A DNA stretch of 33,367 nucleotides. Source: Candidatus Ignatzschineria merdigallinarum. Its GTDB lineage: Bacteria; Pseudomonadota; Gammaproteobacteria; Cardiobacteriales; Wohlfahrtiimonadaceae. The first letter of the stretch is position 1; each line of letters starts with the position of its first letter. A program made the translations under genes and the position numbers. Of this stretch, positions 18,962 through 29,801 are shown in pieces. Under the pieces are notes generated by a model. It saw only the letters and a list, made by a program, of their open reading frames with translations. It was not told the DNA's origin and did no database searches. Location: assembly GCA_019113305.1 (NCBI GenBank), contig DXHP01000136.1:1-33367 (forward strand). The letters run 5' to 3'.

Positions 18962-19849
18962 ATGAGCATATATTCAGCAGGAAAAAGATTCCGTGAAGCA
19001 CTCGCTGAGGAATCCCCACTGCAATTAATGGGAGTGATCAACGCAAACCATGCGTTATTAGCAGAAAGAGCAGGATTTAAATCGATCTATCTTTCTGGTG
19101 GCGGTGTTGCCGCTGGTTCGCTTGGAATTCCAGACTTAGGAATTACCACACTCCAAGATGTTTTAATCGACATCGATCGTATTACCAATGTGACAGATCT
19201 GCCGCTGATTGCTGATGCGGATATCGGATTTGGAACATCTGCATTTAATGTGGCAAGAACGGTAAAATCCTTTATTAAAGCCGGCGCTGCGGGACTTCAT
19301 ATTGAAGATCAAGTGGGCGCGAAGCGTTGTGGACATCGTCCGAATAAAGAGATTGTTCCCCTAGATGAGATGGTGGACCGTATTAAAGCTGCCGTGGATG
19401 CGAAGACAGATCCAGACTTTATGATTATTGCGCGAACAGATGCATTAGCCGTAGAAGGATTAGAAGCATCATTAGAGCGTGCAAAAGCCTATATTGATGC
19501 GGGTGCCGATGGATTATTTCCAGAAGCGATTACGGAACTGTCGATGTATCAAAATTTTACCGAGGCTGTGGATGTTCCTGTCCTTGCTAATATTACTGAA
19601 TTCGGGCAAACGCCGCTTTTTACGGTGGAAGAATTAAGAAGCGTCAATATTGCGATCGCACTCTATCCGTTATCGGCATTTAGAGCCATGAATAAAGCCG
19701 CGGAAACGGTCTATCAGACGATCCGCAAAGAAGGTTCTCAAAAGAGCGTCCTTCCCCTTATGCAAACTCGTGATGAGCTTTACCAAAGCATTCGCTATTA
19801 CGATTATGAAGATCAACTCGATCAACTGTTTGCGTCGAAGAAGAAGTAG
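18962..19849 (+). CDS. prpB: methylisocitrate lyase
   Basis: [49 protein letters not shown]. Confidence 0.95.
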   Translation: MSIYSAGKRFREALAEESPLQLMGVINANHALLAERAGFKSIYLSGGGVAAGSLGIPDLGITTLQDVLIDIDRITNVTDLPLIADADIGFGTSAFNVARTVKSFIKAGAAGLHIEDQVGAKRCGHRPNKEIVPLDEMVDRIKAAVDAKTDPDFMIIARTDALAVEGLEASLERAKAYIDAGADGLFPEAITELSMYQNFTEAVDVPVLANITEFGQTPLFTVEELRSVNIAIALYPLSAFRAMNKAAETVYQTIRKEGSQKSVLPLMQTRDELYQSIRYYDYEDQLDQLFASKKK

Positions 19850-20042
19850 AGATTTCACCATAATAACTGATGCTAAGAAACTCTATTTAATCACTTATCT
19901 CAAGTGAATCACTGAAATATTAATGACGATGGTTTTTTGATCACTGGCAGATTTCTCCATATCTGGCCGGCGGCGAAATACAACCTCAATAATCATTATC
20001 GATATAGAAGATTCCAATAGGTTTATCCTGAAGGAGGATATT

Positions 20043-21197
20043 ATGACGACGACTACGTCAGGCACTTTTCGACCCAAAAAATCTGTAGCACTCTCTGGTA
20101 CGATTGCCGGAACAACTGAATTATGCACGGTTGGACGCAATGGTAATGAGCTTCATTACAGAGGTTACAACATTATGGATTTGGCAGAACATTGTGAATT
20201 TGAAGAGGTGGCACATCTCTTGATTCACGGGAAACTGCCGAATGAAAATGAATTAAGATTATATAAACAAAAACTACAAGCGCTTCGGGGGATTCCGGTC
20301 TCGATGCGTAAAGCTTTAGAAACATTGCCGATGTCTGTACATCCGATGGATGTCTTACGAACTGGCGTTTCCTTATTAGGTTGTATCTCGCCGGAGAAAG
20401 ATGATCACAATATTGCCGGCGCGAAAGACATTGCGGATCGTTTGATTGCATCATTAGGCTCAATGTTACTGTATTGGTATCACTACAGTCATAATGGTGT
20501 GCGTATTGAACTGGAGAGTAAAGAAGATTCGATTGGCGGGCATTTCCTCCATCTGCTTCATGGTAAAAGACCCGCAAAATCTTGGGTAAAAGCGATGCAT
20601 ACGTCTCTAATTCTCTATGCCGAGCATGAGTTTAATGCTTCAACCTTTACAGCGCGCGTGATTGCCGGCACCAACTCTGATATCTATTCGGCGATGGCAG
20701 GAGCGATTGGTGCGCTTCGTGGTCCAAAACATGGCGGCGCCAATGAAGTGGCGTTTGAAATTCAGCAGCGTTACGGTTCACCGGAAGAAGCGGAAGTCGA
20801 TATTTTAGAGCGTATCGGCAATAAAGAGATCATTATTGGTTTCGGGCATCCTGTTTATACTATTGCCGATCCGCGACATGAAGTGATTAAACGTATTGCC
20901 TTAGAGTTATCGGAAGAAGCGGGAACGGTACGCATGTATAACATTGCAGATCGCATTGAAGAAGTGATGAAAAGTCATAAAGCGATGTTCCCGAATCTCG
21001 ATTGGTTCTCGGCGGTGTCGTATCACATGATGGGCGTGCCAACGGCAATGTTTACACCACTTTTTGTGGTATCACGAGCAACCGGTTGGGCGGCACATAT
21101 TTTAGAACAGCGTAAAGATAATAAGATTATTCGTCCTGGCGCTGAATATACCGGACCGGAAGAAGTCGCATTTATCCCGATTGCTGAGCGCGAGTAG
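20043..21197 (+). CDS. prpC: 2-methylcitrate synthase
   Basis: [69 protein letters not shown]. Confidence 0.94.
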   Translation: MTTTTSGTFRPKKSVALSGTIAGTTELCTVGRNGNELHYRGYNIMDLAEHCEFEEVAHLLIHGKLPNENELRLYKQKLQALRGIPVSMRKALETLPMSVHPMDVLRTGVSLLGCISPEKDDHNIAGAKDIADRLIASLGSMLLYWYHYSHNGVRIELESKEDSIGGHFLHLLHGKRPAKSWVKAMHTSLILYAEHEFNASTFTARVIAGTNSDIYSAMAGAIGALRGPKHGGANEVAFEIQQRYGSPEEAEVDILERIGNKEIIIGFGHPVYTIADPRHEVIKRIALELSEEAGTVRMYNIADRIEEVMKSHKAMFPNLDWFSAVSYHMMGVPTAMFTPLFVVSRATGWAAHILEQRKDNKIIRPGAEYTGPEEVAFIPIAERE

Positions 21198-21209
21198 TCA
21201 TATTGAAGC

Positions 21210-21268
21210 ACTTCCATTGGCGATCTTTACGGATCACTTGAGTTCGTGATCTCCCAATGGAAGGTTTC
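21210..21268 (+). promoter_or_regulatory. intercistronic hairpin between prpC and prpD
   Basis: CTTCCATTGG (21211-21220) / CCAATGGAAG (21254-21263) with inner GATC/GATC pairing, followed by GTTTCTTT. Confidence 0.65.
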
Positions 21269-21505
21269 TTTAAATAACGCTTCACAGCGCAATAAATCGT
21301 GTTATGCCGGTTGAATAAAATTGTTTAAGAAGTTTTATGGTGTTCTTTAGCACGAGATTAATTAATTCTGATGAGTACATCGCTTTTATATTATTTCAGC
21401 GCGGCAAGAAAGAATCATCTGATAATTGCAGCCGATTTTACGATATATCGAATTTTATGAGTTTTATTTTGATGTTTTATGTTAATTATTGATAGGAGAT
21501 ACTAT

Positions 21506-22948
21506 ATGACACAAGAAGTCACCCAGAAGTTTGATGAGGTTCTTGAAACCATTGTCGATTATGTGCGCGATTATGAGATCAAGTCAGATTTGGCTTATAA
21601 GATTGCCCAATATTGCTTGATTGATACATTAGGCTGCGGTTTGGAAGCCTTAGATTATCCAGAATGTGCCAAATTAATGGGACCGATCATTCAAGGAACG
21701 GTTGTGCCAAATGGTGCGAAAGTCCCTGGAACGCAATTTCAATTAGATCCTGTTCAAGCGGCATTTGATATTGGGATGATGGTACGCTGGCTTGATTTTA
21801 ATGATACTTGGCTTGCCGCAGAATGGGGTCATCCTTCGGATAACTTGGGCGGAATTTTGGCAGTTGCAGATTGGTTATCTCGTGTGGCAATTGCTAATGG
21901 CAAAAAGCCCTTAACGATGAAAGCAGTCTTAACGGCGATGATTAAAGCACATGAAATCCAAGGTTGTATCGCGCTTGAAAATGCCTTTAACCGAGTGGGA
22001 TTGGATCATGTTATTTTGGTAAAAGTTGCTTCAACAGCGGTAGTCTCCGAGCTTTTAGGCTTATCTCGTCAAGAAGCATTGAATGCGCTATCGCTCGCAT
22101 TTGTCGATGGACAATCCCTACGAACCTATCGTCACGCACCGAATACGGGATCCCGTAAATCTTGGGCGGCAGGAGATGCAACATCTCGCGCGGTTCGTTT
22201 AAATCTCATGGCCCAAAAAGGAGAGATGGGATATCCATCCGCATTAACGGCAAAAACATGGGGTTTTTATGATGTCTTATTTGAAGGAAAACCCTTTAAA
22301 TTCCAGCGTGATTACGGCACTTATGTGATGGAAAATGTGCTCTTTAAGATCTCATTCCCGGCAGAGTTCCACTCCCAAACCGCCGTAGAGTGCGCCATGA
22401 CTTTAAAGCAAAAACTGGATGCTATGGGGAAAACCTCAGATGACATTGAGCGAATTGATATTAGAACGCATGAAGCCTGTATTCGTATTATTGATAAGAA
22501 AGGTCCACTCAATAACCCCGCTGACCGCGATCATTGTATTCAATATATGGTGGCAGTTCCGCTAATTTTCGGTCGCTTAACGGCGAGTGATTATGAAGAT
22601 AACATTGCCAAAGATCCGCGAATTGATGCCCTTCGTGATCGTATTATCTGTACCGAAGATCCGGCATTTACGAAGGATTATTTCGATCCAGAGAAACGCT
22701 CGATCGCCAATGGATTAACGATTACTTTAAAAGATGGTACGAAACTGGATGAAGTGATGGTGGAATATCCGATTGGACATGCGCGCCGTCGTGAAGAAGG
22801 AATGCCGGTATTAGTTGAAAAATTCAGAACAAACGTGGCAAGACGTTTCCCTGCAAAACAGCAAAAAGCGATTCTAGATGTTTCATTAGATCGTGACAAA
22901 CTTTGGGAAATGCCCGTCAATGAATACGTAGATCTTTACGTTATTTAA
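21506..22948 (+). CDS. prpD: 2-methylcitrate dehydratase
   Basis: MmgE/PrpD family: [44 protein letters not shown] 21506 with AGGAGA SD. Confidence 0.95.
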   Translation: MTQEVTQKFDEVLETIVDYVRDYEIKSDLAYKIAQYCLIDTLGCGLEALDYPECAKLMGPIIQGTVVPNGAKVPGTQFQLDPVQAAFDIGMMVRWLDFNDTWLAAEWGHPSDNLGGILAVADWLSRVAIANGKKPLTMKAVLTAMIKAHEIQGCIALENAFNRVGLDHVILVKVASTAVVSELLGLSRQEALNALSLAFVDGQSLRTYRHAPNTGSRKSWAAGDATSRAVRLNLMAQKGEMGYPSALTAKTWGFYDVLFEGKPFKFQRDYGTYVMENVLFKISFPAEFHSQTAVECAMTLKQKLDAMGKTSDDIERIDIRTHEACIRIIDKKGPLNNPADRDHCIQYMVAVPLIFGRLTASDYEDNIAKDPRIDALRDRIICTEDPAFTKDYFDPEKRSIANGLTITLKDGTKLDEVMVEYPIGHARRREEGMPVLVEKFRTNVARRFPAKQQKAILDVSLDRDKLWEMPVNEYVDLYVI

Positions 22949-22990
22949 GTCGAAATTTATTGTTTCTTTAAATCTTATTTTTTATCATTT

Positions 22991-23026
22991 CGCTCGGCAG
23001 AAGGTGATCCGCCGAGCATTTTTTTG
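22991..23026 (+). terminator. rho-independent terminator after prpD
   Basis: GCTCGGC..GCCGAGC + ATTTTTTT. Confidence 0.88.
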
Positions 23027-23410
23027 GTAAAAATGTAAAGAATAATGCCGGAAATAAAGTATCGTGAAATCGGCTTAAAACTATCTGATTAAAGATTCTA
23101 TTTAAAGGTCGATGCCTGACTGGAGAGAATAGTTGCACTCTTTTAGCAATCCCGCGCCAGCAGTTATCAAAGCTCTTTTAAACCAAAATGACTATATTGT
23201 TATTGTGGTCATACGATGGATAAAATCTTACAAACATTCTTTCGAGCGATGCATGATTATTCAAAGAGCGTTTTGATCGACTTCATCAATCTCTTGAAAA
23301 TAGGTTTCATTCTGAAACCCATTTTTAGCATTATTTTAAACGTAATTCCGCTATATTGAATGGGAAGAGCGATTCATTTAAAAAATGAGAAGAGGAAAAG
23401 TAGGATAAAG

Positions 23411-24592
23411 ATGGGGATAAAAGCGAAACATTATCTATTTAGTATTGCGATATTAACATTGGGAATGGGCTTAGGCAGATTTATCTACACCGGCATGATG
23501 CCGCTGATGTTTAATGAAGGAATTTTTGATTTCCAAGCGTTATCTTATATTGCGAGTAGTAATTATTTGGGCTATCTATTTGGCGCGTTACTCTTCTCTT
23601 TTGCGCTATTTCATCGATCTGAAAAACTTAAAATCTCTTTAATAGTGAGCGTGATATCCACAGTGTTATTACTCTATCTAATGTCGATGACAACGAATTT
23701 TATGGGCGTTTTGATTATCCGTTTTCTTGCGGGAATCAGTAGTGCCGCAGCGATTATATTTGGCTCTATTACCGTAATTAAATATTTCTCCTCACGCTTG
23801 ATGACGGCTGCTTTTTTCTCCGGCGTTGGTTTAGGGATTTTGGTGGGCAATGAACTGGTGAATATCTTGAGTTTTCAACAGGATTCTTCGCTACAAATTT
23901 GGTTCTATGCGGCGATTTTAGCGGCGGTTATTGCCGGCTTAATCTTTGTTTTTTATCCTAAAAAAGAACAATCAGCCATTTCTACATCGGTTTATGAATC
24001 AGCTAAACAGGGGCAGGTTCAATCATTACAACATTCAGAAATCTCATGGATTTCATTGATCATTCTCTATGGTTTTGCGGGCTATGGTTATATTATTACG
24101 GCAACCTATCTGCCCGTGATCGCACAATCATTGCCGGCATCGCTGGTGACTTCACACTTATGGTCATTGGTTGGGATCGGGGCAATGATCAGTTGTTATT
24201 TATGGCTCTTCATAGAACAGAAAATCGGCACATTGTCGGCTCTTTTTTGGAATTTATTGACTCAAAGTCTCTTTGTATTATTGTCTATTTTTAGTGATTC
24301 ATTACTGTTGTTGATTATCAGTGCTTTAGGGTTAGGCGGAACATTTATGGGAACAACCTCTTTGGTGATGCCGCTTGCACGGCGCTTAAGTGTTCCGAAA
24401 ACTTTAAATCTTGTGGGATTAGTCACTTTAACCTATGGGATAGGACAAATTTTAGGACCGATAGCCACGAGTGTCATTGAGACTATGACAGGCTCCTTAT
24501 TATTTGCAACAATCTCCGGTGCTGTCGCGTTATTGATCGCTAGCTTAATGGTGCTTTATGAGAAGAGATCTCGTGGTTTTGCATCCGCTTAG
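23411..24592 (+). CDS. YbfB/YjiJ-family MFS transporter (MFS_4)
   Basis: LTLGMGLGRFIYTGMMPLMFNEG; 12 TM-like; ATG 23411 preceded by AGGA. Confidence 0.85.
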   Translation: MGIKAKHYLFSIAILTLGMGLGRFIYTGMMPLMFNEGIFDFQALSYIASSNYLGYLFGALLFSFALFHRSEKLKISLIVSVISTVLLLYLMSMTTNFMGVLIIRFLAGISSAAAIIFGSITVIKYFSSRLMTAAFFSGVGLGILVGNELVNILSFQQDSSLQIWFYAAILAAVIAGLIFVFYPKKEQSAISTSVYESAKQGQVQSLQHSEISWISLIILYGFAGYGYIITATYLPVIAQSLPASLVTSHLWSLVGIGAMISCYLWLFIEQKIGTLSALFWNLLTQSLFVLLSIFSDSLLLLIISALGLGGTFMGTTSLVMPLARRLSVPKTLNLVGLVTLTYGIGQILGPIATSVIETMTGSLLFATISGAVALLIASLMVLYEKRSRGFASA

Positions 24593-24611
24593 CAAACTTT
24601 AGTGAGCTGAT

Positions 24612-25277
24612 TTATGAAGGTCGTTTATCGGTTAAGTCTTGCAGAAAGCTCAAAAATAACGCGATAAAACTCAAACCTAAAATCACCATATAACTTGCTA
24701 ATCCCTGTTTCGTTGCAATCATTGCACCCGCAAAAGCACCTAAAATAAAGGTACTAATGAGTAGTGGCAAGATGATTTTACTATTGTGGGTTTTAAGGGG
24801 ATCTTTCGTTGTTCTCATCAGTGCGCTAATGAGTGATGTGGTCATTCCGGTAATATAAGTCGTATGTGTGCTAACGCCCATGGTTTGATTAAAAAAGCCA
24901 TTTTGGATACCCATTGCCATACTGACGAAGCTTATCATCATGAATTTACTATTAGAGCTACCAGTACTGCCAAGATATCGATGAATGATAACCGTTGCTA
25001 GCAGCAATAATATGATTAAAAAGAGCGTGAAACTTCTGGTAAACCGGTCATTAAACCGAGTTCTGATAATAGCACCATTGATCGAACCTATTAAAAAGCA
25101 GATTAAGGCGATGATGGAGAGTAAAAATAGCGGCCTATTATCTTGTACGACATAGATCGCACTCAGGATACTATTACCCGTTAAATGGCCCGTAAAGACT
25201 TCAAAATTAATAAAGGAGCTGGCATCTGTAAAACCACCGATAAATGCGAGCAAGAGGTAGAGGATATTATTTTTCAT
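24612..25277 (-). CDS. YoaK/DUF1275 family membrane protein
   Basis: LLLAFIGGFTDASSFINF.VFTGHLTGNSI, MGIQNGFFNQTMGVSTHTTYITGM. Confidence 0.9.
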   Translation of the reverse strand: MKNNILYLLLAFIGGFTDASSFINFEVFTGHLTGNSILSAIYVVQDNRPLFLLSIIALICFLIGSINGAIIRTRFNDRFTRSFTLFLIILLLLATVIIHRYLGSTGSSNSKFMMISFVSMAMGIQNGFFNQTMGVSTHTTYITGMTTSLISALMRTTKDPLKTHNSKIILPLLISTFILGAFAGAMIATKQGLASYMVILGLSFIALFLSFLQDLTDKRPS

Positions 25278-25529
25278 AAGTGATGGTTAGCATCAAGTGT
25301 AGATAGGGAATCTCTATAAAGTATCCCAGATAAAGGGCAATTGACATTAAAACCTATCAGGAAAGTTGTGATCTTGATGACTTTATCATGAATGATTAGT
25401 GAATAAAGGAAGATTGGCGGGTGAAGATTTTTAAAGTGCAACGGCTATAGTATTATTAATCGGGTGTTTTTGAATAAGAGTTCTAATAAACGATGATTTA
25501 TCAAAAATCGCTTATAAAAAAACACTTAT

Positions 25530-25561
25530 AAAAAAAGAGTGCTCATGATAGAACACTCTTT
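25530..25561 (-). terminator. terminator of pyrF-pyrE-DUF1622
   Basis: On minus strand AAAGAGTG..CACTCTTT followed by T-run. Confidence 0.85.
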
Positions 25562-25593
25562 AAGGATTAATTGCCTGAACCTTATTGTGGAAA

Positions 25594-25953
25594 CTACTCT
25601 TTCTCAGCCTCTTTGGCGCGCTCTTCCATTCCCGCTTCGATCTCTTTTCCTAAGAAGTAAGAGATTGCGGTTCGAATGACGACAATGCCGGCAAGTATCA
25701 ACATATCTTCGATCGAAGGATTCATGATTGTCTCGATAATATCAGAGGCAATCAGTACTTCTAAGCTTAAGAGGATATAGGATCCTAAATAGATTTTGAT
25801 GCCATTATTCTTTGTTGCAATCTCAAAGTGATCGCCTTTTGAAAACTCATTACGAATAAAATCAAAAGCCGCTTTAATAACGCCTACAAGCAGAATAATG
25901 ACAGAAAATGCATTGAGCGCATGAACAATATATTCAACAATTTCCATTAACAT
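25594..25953 (-). CDS. DUF1622 family membrane protein
   Basis: ALNAFSVIILLVGVIKAAFDFI...LGSYILLSLEVLIASDIIETI...RTAISYFLGKEIEA. Confidence 0.85.
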   Translation of the reverse strand: MLMEIVEYIVHALNAFSVIILLVGVIKAAFDFIRNEFSKGDHFEIATKNNGIKIYLGSYILLSLEVLIASDIIETIMNPSIEDMLILAGIVVIRTAISYFLGKEIEAGMEERAKEAEKE

Positions 25954-25959
25954 GGTGGA

Positions 25960-26586
25960 TTATTTTCCCCAATTACCTGGATCTTTATTCCATTCAGTCA
26001 GTGCAACGCGCTCTTCTTCATTGATAATGTTCTTTGCAAGTGCTGTTTCAAGTAGTGCGGGGTAGTTACTTAATGTTGCGTAGCGAAGCCCTTCTTTTTC
26101 GAAGTTTTCAGCGGCAATTGGTAACTCATAGGAGAAAATAGCAGCAACGCCAAGAACTTCTGCACCGGCTTCACGAAGCGCATGCGCACAAGTGATGGAG
26201 CTTCCACCTGTTGAGATTAAGTCTTCCACAATTACTACTTTTTGACCAGGTTTGATAATCCCTTCGATCATATTGCCGCGACCATGTTTTTTCGGTGAGC
26301 TTCTAACATAAACCATTGGTTTTTCTAAAACAGCGCTCACCCATGATGCATGAGGAATTCCTGCTGTTGCAGTTCCGGCAACGACTTCTGCTTCTGGGAA
26401 TTTCTCTTCGATCAATTTGATGAGATTTTTAGAGATAAATTTACGTACCACGGGATAGCTCACAATTAATCTGTTGTCACAGTAAATTGGTGATTTAATC
26501 CCTGAAGCCCACGTAAAAGGCTCATTGGGTGAGAGTGAAACTGCATTAATAGAGAGGAGTGCTTCGGCAACATCTTGTTTAATCAT
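25960..26586 (-). CDS. pyrE: orotate phosphoribosyltransferase
   Basis: [30 protein letters not shown]. Confidence 0.96.
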   Translation of the reverse strand: MIKQDVAEALLSINAVSLSPNEPFTWASGIKSPIYCDNRLIVSYPVVRKFISKNLIKLIEEKFPEAEVVAGTATAGIPHASWVSAVLEKPMVYVRSSPKKHGRGNMIEGIIKPGQKVVIVEDLISTGGSSITCAHALREAGAEVLGVAAIFSYELPIAAENFEKEGLRYATLSNYPALLETALAKNIINEEERVALTEWNKDPGNWGK

Positions 26587-27293
26587 AGTGTTCTATCCCA
26601 TTCTTCTTTAACTGTGTAATAAGCTTGTAATGGATCTTTTGCTTGTGTAATTGAGCGACCCACAACAATGTAACTGGAACCATTTTTCTTCGCTTCATGT
26701 GGTGTCATGATACGTCTTTGGTCATCGGCAGCATCTGAAGCTAAACGAATCCCTGGCGTGACACAAAGGAAGCTCTCGCGCGTATTTTCTTTAACCATTT
26801 TTGCTTCAAGTGCAGAGCAAACAACACCATCAAGACCGGAGTTATTGGTCATTTTACTATAATGAATGACCGATTCTAAAAGGCTTGTTTGGATATTTTG
26901 CTCTTGTTGCATCTCTTGCTCGCTCATACTGGTTAATTGTGTCACGGCAATTAAACGAGGGCGTTTTGAGTTACCACTACCAATTTCTAAACCTTCGAGC
27001 GCTTCTTCCATCATGCGTTTGCCACCGGCAGCGTGAACGTTCACCATATCTACGCCCATTTTCGCAAGTCCGATCATTGCACTTTTGACGGTATTAGGAA
27101 TGTCGTAAAGCTTCAAGTCTAGGAATACTTCATAGCCTCTTGCTTTTAAAGTTTCTACTAACATCGGACCTTCATTGTAGAAAAGTTCCATGCCGATCTT
27201 AATATAGAGCTCTTCTTCTCTTGGCATCATTTCCAAAAATGCCTTGGTTTCAAGGTAGTTTGGAAAGTCGAGTGCAATAATTGGTTTTGTCAT
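26583..27293 (-). CDS. pyrF: orotidine-5'-phosphate decarboxylase
   Basis: [29 protein letters not shown]; overlaps pyrE by 4 nt. Confidence 0.96.
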   Translation of the reverse strand: MTKPIIALDFPNYLETKAFLEMMPREEELYIKIGMELFYNEGPMLVETLKARGYEVFLDLKLYDIPNTVKSAMIGLAKMGVDMVNVHAAGGKRMMEEALEGLEIGSGNSKRPRLIAVTQLTSMSEQEMQQEQNIQTSLLESVIHYSKMTNNSGLDGVVCSALEAKMVKENTRESFLCVTPGIRLASDAADDQRRIMTPHEAKKNGSSYIVVGRSITQAKDPLQAYYTVKEEWDRTL

Positions 27294-27319
27294 TATTTAT
27301 TCTACTTTTATTTTTTTCC

Positions 27320-27344
27320 AAAAAAAAACCGACTAGTGTCGGTT
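27320..27344 (-). terminator. attenuator terminator in the pyrF leader
   Basis: Minus strand AACCGAC-ACTA-GTCGGTT followed by TTTTTTT. Confidence 0.9.
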
Positions 27345-27395
27345 ATTCATTAAATAAAAAGAATCGCGGTAAGGTGATGTTTTTACATATCTCAT
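27333..27395 (-). CDS. pyrF leader peptide (20 aa) overlapping the attenuator
   Basis: MRYVKTSPYRDSFYLMNNRH*, GGAG SD 7 nt upstream, stop codon in terminator loop, T-rich TTCTTTTTATTTAATG tract just before the stem. Confidence 0.7.
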   Translation of the reverse strand: MRYVKTSPYRDSFYLMNNRH

Positions 27396-27489
27396 AGCGT
27401 TTCTCCTTATTGTGCATTTTTTATGTTCTCAAAAATTTGCAATATTTTAGCATTCGAAAAGCAGAATAGGAAATATTATTTTCTTGTAA

Positions 27490-27535
27490 GCTTGTGGATA
27501 AGTTTGTGAGTAACTTAGAGGATAATTCTGTGGAA
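27490..27535. repeat. third, shorter relative of the intergenic repeat family
   Basis: GAGTAACTTAGAGGATAATT vs GAGTAACTTAGGATAATT at 8255; exact box TGTGGATAA at 27493. Confidence 0.5.
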
Positions 27536-27622
27536 TAACTCTGAATATTTTATTCATTAACAGCTTACTCTTGAAAATGCCGGCATTGATGATCGGAGAG
27601 CCCGTCAGTTATCTATTTATAC

Positions 27623-28126
27623 TTAATACGTAGGCGCTGTTGAGAGAATCTTCTCAACACATTGTTCAGGAGAGAGCAATGCCGTATCAAGTATCAGATG
27701 CGGCCGATCCCAAGATTCATAAGGGCGATGTAAAATAGCATCCCATGTTGGGTTTACTAATCCTGAGATATCACTCGTGCGCTGCTTTACCCGATTTTCA
27801 TGCTGCTGTCGGTCTGAACAATAAATCTCTATTTCTAAATAAGGTAGTTGCAATGATTGCGCAATATCTCGATAGGCATCACGGACTAAGCGAAGATCAT
27901 TGACAGAATCGGTGATCACTGTTGATCCTAATTTTAAGTTTTCTCGTGCGAGTTCATAAAGTATCAGGTAGCCTTCAGGGCCGACTTCCTGCATTGACGG
28001 TATGTGAGATCGCAGCGCTTGTTCGATGGTATCAACTCGTAAATAGACCGCTTTAATTTTTTGAATCAACATTTTTGCAATCGTGCTTTTTCCCGTGCCG
28101 GGTAAACCACTAAAGATAAATAACAT
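27623..28126 (-). CDS. AAA_33-type P-loop kinase/ATPase
   Basis: Walker A GLPGTGKST; D.V..DLRLVRDAYR; RPYESWDRPHLILDT. Confidence 0.82.
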   Translation of the reverse strand: MLFIFSGLPGTGKSTIAKMLIQKIKAVYLRVDTIEQALRSHIPSMQEVGPEGYLILYELARENLKLGSTVITDSVNDLRLVRDAYRDIAQSLQLPYLEIEIYCSDRQQHENRVKQRTSDISGLVNPTWDAILHRPYESWDRPHLILDTALLSPEQCVEKILSTAPTY

Positions 28127-28519
28127 CGATGCTCCTTATTTATAAAACGGAATCACTCAGGGGAATATCATATCTTCTTTAACCGATAAAAGAATCCTTA
28201 CAAGGAGCATTGGATATGAAAAGCGCTTCTTTTTAGGAAAAGATCCGCAATCTTTGCAATTTTTTTAATCATTTTTTGAAATTTTTATAGAAGAATTTTA
28301 GAAAATGAATAGAAAAAGCGATGTTTTACCGAGAATGCTTAAATGTTTTTTATATTTATCCTATTGATTTGAATGTTTTTTTAAAAATAATAAATAATTT
28401 TTTCAAAAAGAGTAGACAAATGAAATGGAATAACTAATAATAATGACTCTCAACAGAGATTAAAGATCAATTGAGAACTGAAACATTGGGTGATACACTT
28501 CATTAATCGCGATGATAGT

Positions 28520-28538
28520 AATTATGATTATCATTTGC
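28520..28538. promoter_or_regulatory. Fur box
   Basis: AATTATGATTATCATTTGC matches 14/19 to GATAATGATAATCATTATC, upstream of a siderophore SBP gene. Confidence 0.75.
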
Positions 28539-28617
28539 TTTAAATGAAAATAAGTATATAACAAAACCGATAATGAATTGTCGATTTAAAAACATTTTGA
28601 TTAAAGAGAGAGCTTTG

Positions 28618-29481
28618 ATGAAAACTTTATTAAAACGTAGCATGCTTGTATTACCTCTTATGATGAGTTTATCTTTGGCAAACCCAGCTGAATCAGCGAG
28701 TGGTGTTGTGATGGACTTTGGTGCCGTTGATACTTTAGTTGTACTTGATAAAACAGATGCTATTGCGGCATTGCCGATGAAGAATCTTCCAAAATATTTA
28801 GGAAATATCGATACGGCAAACATGAAAGATGGCGGCGGCATGAAAGATCCTAATGTGGAACTTTATGCAGAGATTAAGCCTGGATTTATCGTGATCTCTC
28901 CTCGTCTTGGTGGTCGAGTAGAAGAGCTCTCTAAATATGCGCCTGTTTTAAACTTTACGGCAAATGCAGATGATTATTACGCATCTGTACAGAAGAATAT
29001 TGTTGAGCTTGGTAAGTTGATTGATGCTGAAGATCAAGCGAATAAAGCGCTAAAAGAATTAGATCAAAAATTAACGGAGATTCAAAAAGAGATTGCACAA
29101 AGCGATAAACGTGCATTAGTGATGATGCATAACGCAGGCAATACTTTTGCAGCCTCAGAAAGTGGTCGTGGCCAATTCGTTCATGAATTTATGGGCGTAA
29201 AGAAAGCGGATAATGATCCGCAAGAGCGTCAAGCGATCGATGCAGAATACCTTAACAAGGTTCAACCAGATGTTCTCTATATCGTGGATAGAAGTTCAGC
29301 AATTGGTCAAGATCCGTTAGATGTTGCGGTATTTACAAAAGAAGTTGTTTCGAATGCAAAAACCAAAGATGGGAAAGAGATCAACGTTGTTTATCTTGAT
29401 CCAACACTTTGGTACTTATCAGGTAATGGCTTGATGAGTATGGAAATTCAAGCAAAAGAAGTTCTTGAAGGACTCAAATAA
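28618..29481 (+). CDS. iron-siderophore ABC transporter substrate-binding protein (CeuE/YclQ-like)
   Basis: Signal peptide; PKYLGNIDTANMKDGGGMKDPNVELYAEIKPGFIVISPRLG..., Peripla_BP_2; no permease/ATPase next to it. Confidence 0.88.
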   Translation: MKTLLKRSMLVLPLMMSLSLANPAESASGVVMDFGAVDTLVVLDKTDAIAALPMKNLPKYLGNIDTANMKDGGGMKDPNVELYAEIKPGFIVISPRLGGRVEELSKYAPVLNFTANADDYYASVQKNIVELGKLIDAEDQANKALKELDQKLTEIQKEIAQSDKRALVMMHNAGNTFAASESGRGQFVHEFMGVKKADNDPQERQAIDAEYLNKVQPDVLYIVDRSSAIGQDPLDVAVFTKEVVSNAKTKDGKEINVVYLDPTLWYLSGNGLMSMEIQAKEVLEGLK

Positions 29482-29547
29482 GAAGACTTGGATTTACCTT
29501 AAATTTTCACACAATTATGTTGTTATTTTAGTAGTTTCTGCTCTTGG

Positions 29548-29640
29548 CCCTGACTTTTAGAAATAAAAATTTGTTGACTTCCTCCAAAAACCATGCAAAT
29601 TATATCCTAAGAATTTCTAAAAGATCAGGGTTCTTTTTTT
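29548..29640 (+). terminator. probable terminator of the siderophore SBP gene, with large loop
   Basis: CCCTGACTTTTAGAAAT (29548-29564) / ATTTCTAAAAGATCAGGG (29613-29630), one bulge, followed by TTCTTTTTTT. Confidence 0.6.
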
Positions 29641-29801
29641 GTCCTGATTCCCAAAGCGTCATGACAAAAAAAGAACTTATGTAGTGGATCTATCAATGCT
29701 TTTAGCGCATTGCACTATCTTCCGATCTTTGGAATTCTCAATAAAATAGTGATTAGAGAATTCACTTGTTTTGTTTATCCATATTTATTAGGAACTTTTC
29801 C

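Noticed and set aside
20173-20577. 134-aa minus ORF inside prpC
   Set aside because: Antisense shadow of a well-supported CDS.
25510-25541. Tandem CTTATAAAAAAA repeats
   Set aside because: Only two short A-rich copies next to a terminator; likely simple-sequence slippage.
27623-28126. Zeta-type toxin of a TA pair
   Set aside because: P-loop kinase motif only; no antitoxin-like ORF next to it, so a generic AAA_33 kinase is the safer call.
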